From NCBI GenBank assembly GCA_003223645.1, contig QHVT01000019.1, positions 1 through 64,000 of the forward strand: 64,000 bases of DNA. The letters run 5' to 3'. Origin of the DNA: Acidobacteriota bacterium. GTDB taxonomy: Bacteria; Acidobacteriota; Thermoanaerobaculia; Gp7-AA8. Every line of letters begins with the position of its first letter. The stretch's first letter is position 1. Below are positions 27,899 through 34,249 of this stretch, piece after piece. The position numbers and the translations under genes are program-made. The notes under the pieces are model-generated. The model was not told the origin of the DNA and searched no databases. It worked only from the letters and a program-made list of their open reading frames with translations.

Positions 27899-28405
27899 AT
27901 GTTCACGGCCAAACGCATTCTCAAGGAGCTCGCTGATCCCGATCAGCGCCGCGCGATTCTCGCGGCGTTCTGGAAGCATGGCGACACGCACGCGAAGGCG
28001 ATGGCGCAGATGCAGCTTGCAAAGGCGATGCATTTCCGAGATGAGACGATTCGCAAGATGTCTCCGGAGAAGAAAGCGGATCTGCTCGCGTCGCGGATCG
28101 GCTCGCACGAGTTCGATCAGGTGCTCGAGATCGCGCTGATGCAGTACCACACGCACGAGAAGAGCGCGCTCCTCGGCGCGTTCCTCGATCGCTGGGGCAT
28201 CAAGCACGAGAACGGATCGATCGAAGGCGACGACTACACCCCGCCGACCGTCGACCAGGTACGCGAAGCGGTGAAGGACGTCGGCGATCAATTCGATCGC
28301 CGCGACGTCGCGCTCTATCTCGCCACCGCCGGCCTGCTGATGGCCGGCGAGTGGCGCGACGGGACGTGGCCGGTCGCGGAAGAGCTGGCGGGCAAAGGCT
28401 CATAG
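27899..28405 (+). CDS. Hypothetical protein in operon with the BNR gene
   Basis: 168 residues, cytoplasmic-looking, mostly alpha-helical. It begins two bases after the BNR stop, so co-transcription is nearly certain. Recognisable stretches include ILKELADPDQRRAILAAFW, MSPEKKADLLASRIG and QFDRRDVALYLATAGLLMAG. I do not recognise a family. Its last residues (GKGS) and its TAG stop fall in the GGCTCATA-unit hairpin that follows, so the repeat provides the stop codon. Confidence 0.6.
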   Translation: MFTAKRILKELADPDQRRAILAAFWKHGDTHAKAMAQMQLAKAMHFRDETIRKMSPEKKADLLASRIGSHEFDQVLEIALMQYHTHEKSALLGAFLDRWGIKHENGSIEGDDYTPPTVDQVREAVKDVGDQFDRRDVALYLATAGLLMAGEWRDGTWPVAEELAGKGS

Positions 28406-28500
28406 GCTCATAGGCTCACAGGCTCACAGGCACATAGATGTGTTCCTGTGCGCCTCTGAGCCTCTGAGCCTCTGAGCCTCTGAGCCTCTGAGCCTATGAT
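28397..28500. repeat. Hairpin built of 8-nt units (GGCTCATA family) between convergent genes
   Basis: Left arm: AGGCTCAT x2, AGGCTCAC x2, AGGCACAT. Right arm: about five tandem GAGCCTCT units then GAGCCTAT. It fills the gap between two convergent genes and could end transcription from both sides. Confidence 0.75.
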
Positions 28501-28509
28501 CCGATGCGC

Positions 28510-29091
28510 CTACCGTGCCGTGATCTTCAGCACCTTCCACTCGCCGTTTTCGACGAGCAGCGTGGCCGTCGCGTTGTGCGTTCCTTGGTATTGATTGCGC
28601 AGGAACGCGTCGCCGACTTCGTTCGCGATCCAGCGCCACGTGAAATCGGCGGACGCGGTGCCGTCCGGATTCGCGCGCACTTCCTGCACTTCGCCCATTT
28701 CCTTTTTCGCGAGCGGCACGATGTCGAGGATGCCGTTCGGCCGCAGCAGGAATCGCTTGTCCGTCCGCGCTTTGTCGCTGAGCATCACGTCGCCCGCTTC
28801 GTCGAGCGTGATCCATCCGGCGCTCGCGAGATCGCGCGCAGCCGCGCGCTGCGGATCGTTCATCGTGGAATGCGAGACCGGCAGCGAATACGCGGCGTCG
28901 GTGAATTGAAACTCGCCGAACTCCATCGATGACTGGATGATGTTTTTCGCGTCGTGGACTGCCGGTGGTGGTGGAGTGGTGCGCGCCTCCGGCGCGCCCC
29001 CGCCCGAAGGCGCGCCGGAGGCGCGCACCACTCCCGGCTCCTTCTTCGCGCAAGCAATGAACAGCAGTGCAATTACGAACAAACGCTTCAT
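28510..29091 (-). CDS. Lipoprotein of unknown function carrying an in-frame palindrome
   Basis: 193 residues; MKRLFVIALLFIAC is a short lipoprotein signal with the lipid-modified cysteine at about 14. Directly after KKEP the protein reads GVVRASGAPSGGGAPEARTT, encoded by the perfect palindrome 28973-29034, then a Pro-rich linker. The rest (from DAKNIIQSSMEFG) is a small mixed alpha/beta domain of unknown family ending GEWKVLKITAR, reminiscent of NTF2-like ends. The insertion falls in the flexible tether, where it should be tolerated. Its ATG overlaps the stop of the pseudouridine synthase gene by four bases (ATGA). Confidence 0.68.
   Translation of the reverse strand: MKRLFVIALLFIACAKKEPGVVRASGAPSGGGAPEARTTPPPPAVHDAKNIIQSSMEFGEFQFTDAAYSLPVSHSTMNDPQRAAARDLASAGWITLDEAGDVMLSDKARTDKRFLLRPNGILDIVPLAKKEMGEVQEVRANPDGTASADFTWRWIANEVGDAFLRNQYQGTHNATATLLVENGEWKVLKITAR
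28973..29034. repeat. Perfect palindrome inserted in frame in a lipoprotein gene
   Basis: Arms of 26 nt (28973-28998 and 29009-29034) pair perfectly around a 10-nt loop. They share the 20-nt core with 23447-23520. On the coding (minus) strand the arms read G-V-V-R-A-S-G-A and G-A-P-E-A-R-T-T, the same frame as in the YfhO-like gene. Confidence 0.9.
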
Positions 29092-29825
29092 GTTTTCGAT
29101 CCTCGCAACTTTCGGACCTCTTCCGCCGTCAGCTCGCGCGTCGCGCCGATCTGCAGGTCGCCGATCGTCATGGACCCGATCGCAATCCGCACGAGCTTCA
29201 GCACTTTCGCGCCCAGCGCCTCCACCATCCGCCGCACCTGCCGGTTCCGTCCCTCGGTGATCGTCATCTCGAATTTGTTTCCGCTCACGCGCGTCACGAT
29301 CGCCGGCCGCGTCATGCCGTCGCGCAGCTCGATGCCCGCACGCAAGTGGTCGAGATCCTCATCCGACAGCACGCGCGACGCCTTGACGAGGTACGTCTTC
29401 GGCACCTTGTACTCCGGGTTCGTGAGCCGCTCCGCGAAGGCGGTGTCGTTCGTGAGGATGAGCAGGCCGCTCGTGTCGAGATCGAGCCGCCCGACCGGGA
29501 AGAGATAGCGGTCGCGATCCGGGAGGAGATCGTAGATCGTCTTCCGTCCCTGCGGGTCCCGATACGTCGTCAGATATCCCGCCGGCTTGTACAGCAGCAG
29601 ATACGTCAGTGCCGTCTGTTCGAGCGGCTTGTCGTCGACGGTGATGCGATCGCGCTCGAGGTCGACCCAGTGATCGGGGTCGCCGGCCACGCGTCCGTTC
29701 ACCTTCACGCGTCCTTCGCCGACCCATCGCCGCGCTTCGCTGCGCGAGCCGAGCCCGGCCTTCGACAGCGCGCGCTCCAGCGTTTTCAGTGGACGGTCGC
29801 CCGGTGGGCGAGCTTTGACGGCCAT
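29088..29825 (-). CDS. 23S/16S rRNA pseudouridine synthase, RsuA/RluB family
   Basis: 245 residues from ATG 29825 (an upstream TTG at 29831 is possible). An N-terminal S4 RNA-binding domain (TLERALSKAGLGSRSEARRWV) is followed by the catalytic domain with LLLYKPAGYLTTYRD and the motif GRLDLDTSGLLILTND. D115 in this motif is the nucleophilic aspartate that isomerises uridine. The C-terminal motif EGRNRQVRRMVEALG also fits. The family modifies one site in rRNA (RluB: 23S helix 89; RsuA: 16S); which one applies cannot be decided from sequence alone. It is the first gene of a two-gene unit with the lipoprotein at 29091, and it diverges from the transglycosylase. Confidence 0.9.
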   Translation of the reverse strand: MAVKARPPGDRPLKTLERALSKAGLGSRSEARRWVGEGRVKVNGRVAGDPDHWVDLERDRITVDDKPLEQTALTYLLLYKPAGYLTTYRDPQGRKTIYDLLPDRDRYLFPVGRLDLDTSGLLILTNDTAFAERLTNPEYKVPKTYLVKASRVLSDEDLDHLRAGIELRDGMTRPAIVTRVSGNKFEMTITEGRNRQVRRMVEALGAKVLKLVRIAIGSMTIGDLQIGATRELTAEEVRKLRGSKT

Positions 29826-29899
29826 TTGCAAAAACGTTGACGAGAAACGGAAGTGCGAATGCTACTCTGATCGTTGTCCTGATTCGGTCGGAGATCGGT

Positions 29900-31144
29900 A
29901 TGCGGAAAAACTCGGCGTGGTGGTGGGTCAGCATCGGACTTGCGCTCGGCACGTTCGCTTTCGGTGTCTCGCGCATTCCCTCGCAACAGTACGAGATCGC
30001 GAGAGCGGCAACCCTTCCCGCACCGCACCTTCCCGCCAGGCCGATCGTTTTCACTCCCGAAGATCCCGAGAGTCTGATCGCCGCCGAGCCGTCCGCGGAA
30101 GTGCCGACGCTGGTCGAGGCCAGCGACGAGCAGATTGAGATCCGCGTGAAAGCGCTCGCACATGAGCTGACGCACATGTGGACTCGCAATCCCGAGGAGC
30201 TCGTCGTGGTCATCGACGACGCCGCGCGCTCGATGCCCTCCGCACCGTCGGTCACTCTGCTCCTCGCCATCGCGCACGCGGAGACGAACGGAAAGATCCT
30301 CGATGTCTCCGAGGCCGGCGCGGTCGGACTCGCGCAGGCGACGCCGGTCGCATATCGGCAGGAAAAATTCGACGGGAAGCTGTTCGTCACCAAAGACTAT
30401 CTCGTCGGCTCGCGCGCCTACATCATGAAGAAGCCGCTCGGCGACGCCGACACGATCGCCACGCTGATCGTCGATCACGACAGTCCCGCGACGCGGGCGA
30501 AAGCGCGGCGCCTGCTCGCTGCCGCGAAGAGCCTGCGGCGCGAAGGCATCGACGAGCTCGATCTTCTCGATCCGTACGCGTCGAAGGGTTACTTCGACGA
30601 GATCAAGCGCGAAGACGCGCACAACAAGTCCGTGCTGAAGAAGCTCGACAAGTTGATCGACAACGGCTCGCGCGCGGAACTGCGCACGTTCCGCAACGAC
30701 GTGCGCAAGGAGTACCGCGCGCTGAAGGCGACGCAGCTTGCGACGTGGGCGCGCTATCAGAAGGATTTGATCGCGAAGCGCGATCGCGTGCTCGAGAAAC
30801 ACTTCCAGATGAAAGCGGCCAAGGTGAAGAAGGAAATGGCCTACGAGGCCAGCGAGTACCTCGGCGAGCATCTCGACGATCGTTTCTCCGCGAAGAGCAT
30901 GGCGAAGTTTCTCGTCCGCCATCTCGACCGCAAGACTGCGGAAGCGCGCAAGCTCGCGGAGTCGGAAGACGATGTGGAAGCAATGACCGCCGCGCTTTAC
31001 AACGGCGGCTCGCACAACGTGAAGCGCATGCTCGCGGGCCTCATCCGCTCGCTGCCGGAGACGGAGAAGTACATGCGCAAAGTGCCGGCGACGCGGCGCA
31101 GACTCGACGGCGTCATCGCCGGCGAGATGCGGACGTTGCGGTAA
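29900..31144 (+). CDS. Lytic transglycosylase-like protein with a large internal insertion
   Basis: 414 residues from ATG 29900, chosen because GGAGA lies 5 nt upstream and a membrane anchor follows (WWWVSIGLALGTFAFGV). The SLT motif 1 is AHAETN (catalytic E128) and motif 2 is GAVGLAQATP (140-149). The usual third motif appears far downstream as ALYNGG (365-370). Between them lie about 215 residues that are highly charged and helical (SVLKKLDKLIDNGSRAELR, RVLEKHFQMKAAKVKKEM), compared with a few dozen in typical enzymes. The insert probably forms an alpha-helical arm. It would act on peptidoglycan in the periplasm. It is convergent with NDH-2. Confidence 0.75.
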   Translation: MRKNSAWWWVSIGLALGTFAFGVSRIPSQQYEIARAATLPAPHLPARPIVFTPEDPESLIAAEPSAEVPTLVEASDEQIEIRVKALAHELTHMWTRNPEELVVVIDDAARSMPSAPSVTLLLAIAHAETNGKILDVSEAGAVGLAQATPVAYRQEKFDGKLFVTKDYLVGSRAYIMKKPLGDADTIATLIVDHDSPATRAKARRLLAAAKSLRREGIDELDLLDPYASKGYFDEIKREDAHNKSVLKKLDKLIDNGSRAELRTFRNDVRKEYRALKATQLATWARYQKDLIAKRDRVLEKHFQMKAAKVKKEMAYEASEYLGEHLDDRFSAKSMAKFLVRHLDRKTAEARKLAESEDDVEAMTAALYNGGSHNVKRMLAGLIRSLPETEKYMRKVPATRRRLDGVIAGEMRTLR

Positions 31145-31152
31145 CGCCGGCT

Positions 31153-31254
31153 TGTCATCCCGAGCGTGAGCGAGGGACCTGGGCGGGAGGTGACGCAAGT
31201 CACGTTCCTCGTGGCGCCACCCGCCCAGGTCCCTCGCTCACGCTCGGGATGACA
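31153..31254. repeat. Perfect 35-bp stem palindrome between convergent genes
   Basis: Arms 31153-31187 and 31220-31254 are perfectly complementary (TGTCATCCCGAGCGTGAGCG...), with a loop that contains TGACGCAAGTCA. It starts 8 nt after the transglycosylase stop and contains the last codons of ndh. It probably works as a bidirectional terminator. It belongs to the CATCC(C/T)GAG family seen near 2240, 60886 and 62218. Confidence 0.88.
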
Positions 31255-32497
31255 TCTTGTCGTCGCGGGTGATGAGCCGCGCGCCGCGCTGATACGTCAG
31301 ATACGCCCACGCCCACTGCGTGATGACGAGGAAGCGGTTTCTGAATCCGATGAGGAAGAAGATGTGGATCGCGAGCCAGGCGATCCACGCCAGGAATCCG
31401 CTCAGCTTGATCTTGCCGAGGTCCGCGACAGCGGCCGCTCGACCGATGGTCGCGAGCGAGCCTTTGTCCCGATAGCGGAACGCGCGCAGCGGCTGTCCCT
31501 CGAGCGCGCGGTCGAGGTTGTACGCGGTGTGTTGTCCTTCCTGAATTGCGGCGGGCGCGACGCCGGGAACGAACGTGCCGTCGCGTTGCTTTACCGCGGC
31601 GAGGTCGCCAATTACGAACACTTCTTTGTGTCCCGGAATCGTGAGATCGGGCTCGACGAGCACGCGTCCGGCGCGATCGAGCGGAACGCCGAGGGATTTC
31701 GCGAGCGGCGACGCTTGTACGCCGGCGGCCCAGAGCACGGTGCGCGTCGGAATGACGCGATCGCCGGCGAGACGAACTTCGCGATCATTGACGTCGGAGG
31801 CGAATGCGCCGGTGATCACTTCGACGCCGAGGGACTCGAGCTGCTTTTTTGCGCTCGCGGAGAGACCGGGCGGATAGGGCGGCAGCACGCGATTCATTCC
31901 TTCGAGGAGGATCACGCGCGCGCTCTCCGGTTTGATGTGGCGGAAGTCGCGCACCATCGTCTGCCGCGCGATCTCGGAGAGCGCGCCGGCGAGCTCCACG
32001 CCGGTCGGTCCCGCGCCGATGATGACGAACGTGAGCCACTCCGCCTGCTTCGCCGGATCGCTCTCGCGTTCCGCGGCTTCGTACGCGGTGAGCACGCGGC
32101 GGCGGATCTCCAGCGCGTCGTCGATCGTCTTGAGGCCGGGAGCGTCGCGCTCCCACTCCGGATGCGCGAAGTACGAATGCGTCGCGCCGGCGGCGACGAC
32201 GAGGAAGTCGTAGTCGAGCATGCCGTCGGCGAGCTGCACGCGTTTCGCGTCGACGTCGATGCCGATCGCGTCGCCGAGGACGACGGAGATGTTTACCTGA
32301 TGACGAACGATCGAGCGGATCGGCGCGGCGATGTCGCTCGGATTCAACGCCGCCGTCGCGACCTGATAGAGCAGCGGCTGGAAGAGGTGATAGTTGTGGC
32401 GATCGACGAGCGTGATGTCCGCCTCGGCGTGACGCAGCCCGCGCGCGGTGTAGAGACCGCCGAATCCGCCGCCGATGATGACGATGCGAGGAGGCAT
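31238..32497 (-). CDS. ndh: Type II NADH dehydrogenase (NDH-2)
   Basis: 419 residues from ATG 32497. The FAD-binding Rossmann motif IIGGGFGGLYTARGL lies near the N-terminus, the NADH-binding motif IIGAGPTGVELAGALSE at about 170, and the C-terminal FAD motif FVIGDLAAVKQ at about 300. The C-terminal hydrophobic/amphipathic segment (FLAWIAWLAIHIFFLIGF) is the usual membrane-attachment part. It transfers electrons from NADH to quinone without pumping protons. The last residues (MSSRA) and stop lie in the palindrome 31153-31254. An upstream in-frame extension is repeat-derived and rejected. No Shine-Dalgarno sequence is seen. Confidence 0.93.
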   Translation of the reverse strand: MPPRIVIIGGGFGGLYTARGLRHAEADITLVDRHNYHLFQPLLYQVATAALNPSDIAAPIRSIVRHQVNISVVLGDAIGIDVDAKRVQLADGMLDYDFLVVAAGATHSYFAHPEWERDAPGLKTIDDALEIRRRVLTAYEAAERESDPAKQAEWLTFVIIGAGPTGVELAGALSEIARQTMVRDFRHIKPESARVILLEGMNRVLPPYPPGLSASAKKQLESLGVEVITGAFASDVNDREVRLAGDRVIPTRTVLWAAGVQASPLAKSLGVPLDRAGRVLVEPDLTIPGHKEVFVIGDLAAVKQRDGTFVPGVAPAAIQEGQHTAYNLDRALEGQPLRAFRYRDKGSLATIGRAAAVADLGKIKLSGFLAWIAWLAIHIFFLIGFRNRFLVITQWAWAYLTYQRGARLITRDDKMSSRA

Positions 32498-32502
32498 GTT
32501 TG

Positions 32503-32556
32503 GTGGAGGACAGGCAATCCTGCCTGTCCGGACCGACAAGATTGTCTGTCCTCCCA
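32503..32556. repeat. Palindromic repeat upstream of ndh
   Basis: A nested structure: GGACAGGCA-ATCC-TGCCTGTCC at 32507-32528, then GACAAGATTGTC, with outer GGAGGACAG and CTGTCCTCC. It lies between ndh and the small gene at 32566-32868, directly before the ndh start. Confidence 0.65.
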
Positions 32557-32565
32557 CGCAGTGTA

Positions 32566-32868
32566 TTACGTGGCGAGGTTGCCGAAGCGCTCCGAGAATT
32601 CAGTCATGATGCTGCGCATGTCGGCGAGGAAGTGCGGGTCTTTGGCGATACGCTGCTTGATCGCGACGAGGAACGGCACGTCGGATTCATCGCCGGTGTT
32701 GCCCCAGCGGACGATCGCGTCCAGCCACTTGTCCGGATCGCCGTCGAAGACAGTCATCAGGATCTGCAACCGCGCGAAATTCGCGCTGGCCCCGGAGAAG
32801 CCCCAGCGCGGAGTCCACTCGATCACTTCGACTGCATCGGCGATCGGCTTTGGGGACGCAAAAGCCAC
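32566..32868 (-). CDS. Small hypothetical protein (100 aa)
   Basis: A GTG start with AAGGAG 6 nt upstream, one of the better ribosome-binding sites here. The protein (VIEWTPRWGFSGASANFARL, MTVFDGDPDKWLDAIVRWG, ADMRSIMTEFSERFGNL) is acidic, has no signal peptide and belongs to no family I recognise. It has its own promoter (TATAAT at 32894-32899). A frame read across the ribosome-binding site would be a shadow. Confidence 0.65.
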   Translation of the reverse strand: MAFASPKPIADAVEVIEWTPRWGFSGASANFARLQILMTVFDGDPDKWLDAIVRWGNTGDESDVPFLVAIKQRIAKDPHFLADMRSIMTEFSERFGNLAT

Positions 32869-32893
32869 ACTTCACTCCTTCAGAACAACACTC

Positions 32894-32899
32894 ATTATA
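32894..32899 (-). promoter_or_regulatory. Consensus -10 element for the 32868 gene
   Basis: TATAAT on the minus strand, 25 nt before the GTG start, with the ribosome-binding site between. No good -35 is seen at 17 nt spacing. Confidence 0.45.
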
Positions 32900-33008
32900 A
32901 GGAGTGACGGAGAGAGGTAATTCCCTACCCGGCAAATTTTACGCGAGAGCGGAGAGGGGTTTTGGCGGGGACGCGTTCATCGCCTGTGGTGGGTGTGTTC
33001 GAGCACTA

Positions 33009-33140
33009 CACAGGAAGGCAGAAGGCAGAAGGCAGAAGGCAGAAGGCAGAAGGCAGAAGTAAGAAGCCCGCCCGGCCGGCACGCTAATCGTCGGGCGTGC
33101 TTCTCAATTCTGCCTTCTGCCTTCTGCCTTCTGCCTTCCC
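33009..33140. repeat. Hairpin built of 7-nt units (GGCAGAA family)
   Basis: Left arm: about six tandem GGCAGAA units (33012-33058). Right arm: about four tandem TTCTGCC units (33109-33137). The loop is about 50 nt. Relatives: 44058-44165 and 57558-57692. It lies between the 32868 gene and the 33198-33599 gene. Confidence 0.8.
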
Positions 33141-33197
33141 GGGCCGTGCGCGCGAATCACGCCACTTGCGACACTCGCCAACAGCCGACGCTCGTGC

Positions 33198-33599
33198 CTA
33201 ATCCTTCCCAATCTTCGCCAGCTCCGGCTTCCCCACCCACCGCCCCCACGAAAAACAGCGGATGCAGGTGAAGGTGTAGTCGGTGATTCCGGTCTCGCGG
33301 TTTTCTTTCGCGTCGACCTCGATTTTCGACTGGCAGCGGTAGCAGAGGATGGCGTCGCCGCGCTGCATGTTCTCGACGAATCCCTCGACCTGCTGGTCGT
33401 AGAACTCCATCTGTTTCGGGCGCTGCGGGATGGTGATCGTTTCTTTTCCGCGCGGGCAGTTGAGGAAGATGTGATCGGCGAAGGTGGTCTGCACGAAGCT
33501 GCCGGTCATCATCACGGCGGGGTGCTTCGGACAGGGAATCGGTTTGCCTTCCCAGAAGGCGCGTGCGAGCTCGCGGAGTTGTTCGACTTCGGTCGGCAT
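33198..33599 (-). CDS. Hypothetical protein with four Cys-type metal-binding pairs
   Basis: 133 residues. Cysteine motifs occur in order: C-P-K-H-P (about 23-27), C-P-R-G (48-51), C-Y-R-C (86-89) and C-I-R-C (111-114). The spacing suggests one or two zinc ribbons. The aromatic region MEFYDQQVEGFVENMQRG lies between them. No family is recognised; a nucleic-acid- or protein-binding role is possible. Transcription probably starts at the shared -10 at 33607-33613, which would make the mRNA leaderless. Confidence 0.65.
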   Translation of the reverse strand: MPTEVEQLRELARAFWEGKPIPCPKHPAVMMTGSFVQTTFADHIFLNCPRGKETITIPQRPKQMEFYDQQVEGFVENMQRGDAILCYRCQSKIEVDAKENRETGITDYTFTCIRCFSWGRWVGKPELAKIGKD

Positions 33600-33606
33600 G
33601 CGCCGC

Positions 33607-33613
33607 TATTGTA
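33607..33613. promoter_or_regulatory. Symmetrical -10 element shared by two divergent genes
   Basis: The heptamer TATTGTA contains TATTGT on the plus strand (7 nt before GTG 33620) and TACAAT on the minus strand (8 nt before ATG 33599). Both are TANNNT boxes at the spacing expected for leaderless starts. The two start codons are only 20 nt apart, so there is room for no other promoter between them. Confidence 0.55.
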
Positions 33614-33619
33614 GCGGGC

Positions 33620-34249
33620 GTGACCCTGACCACCTGGCTGCTCTTCGTGTTGATGGAGACGCCGCTCTGCCTGACGCCCGGTCCGGCCGTGCTGTTCGTC
33701 TTCGCGCACGGCCTGCGCTACGGCGGCGCGAAGTCGGTCTGGGCGAGCCTCGGCATCCTCAGCGCGAACGCTTTTTACTTCGCGCTCTCCGCGACGGGAC
33801 TCGGCGTGCTCGTGAAGACGTCGCATAACGCGTTTCTCATCGTGAAGTACGCCGGCGCCGCGTATCTGATTTACCTCGGCGCGAAGATGATCTTCGGCAA
33901 GTCGAGCGCGCTCACCGCGACGTCGGACACGCAGACGCCTGACGTCCGTGGTTCGCAGATCCTCGGACGCGGCATCCTGCTGCAGATGGCGAATCCGAAG
34001 GCTCTGATGTTCTTCACCGCGTTTCTCCCGCAATTCGTGTCGCCGAATGCGCCGATCGGGAAGCAGATGCTGATCCTCGGCGTGACGTCGACGGTGCTCG
34101 AGTTCTTCATCCTCGCCGGCTACGGCTGGTTCGCGGGACGCCTCGCCGAGCTGACGAAGAGCGTGCGCATCGCGCGCCGGCTCAACGTCACCGCGGGACT
34201 GATGCTCGTCACGTGCGGCACCGCGCTCGCGCTCACTTCGCAGAAGTGA
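33620..34249 (+). CDS. LysE/RhtB-family amino-acid exporter
   Basis: 209 residues from GTG 33620 with about six hydrophobic segments. The family signature TPGPAVLFVFAHGLRYGG lies near residue 18, followed by KYAGAAYLIYLGAKMI and GILLQMANPKALMFFTAF, all typical of LysE/RhtB exporters for amino acids or related metabolites. Substrate cannot be predicted. It ends 17 nt inside the convergent ankyrin gene. It diverges from the zinc-ribbon gene and appears to share its promoter. Confidence 0.88.
   Translation: MTLTTWLLFVLMETPLCLTPGPAVLFVFAHGLRYGGAKSVWASLGILSANAFYFALSATGLGVLVKTSHNAFLIVKYAGAAYLIYLGAKMIFGKSSALTATSDTQTPDVRGSQILGRGILLQMANPKALMFFTAFLPQFVSPNAPIGKQMLILGVTSTVLEFFILAGYGWFAGRLAELTKSVRIARRLNVTAGLMLVTCGTALALTSQK

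Noticed and set aside
28424-29053. Overlapping frame on the minus strand inside the lipoprotein gene
   Set aside because: Out-of-frame Arg-rich reading of the same region; the lipoprotein frame has a signal and lipobox.
29837-29866. TTGACG with a weak -10 as a promoter for the lytic transglycosylase gene
   Set aside because: At 17-nt spacing the -10 hexamer is TGCTAC, too poor a match to call.
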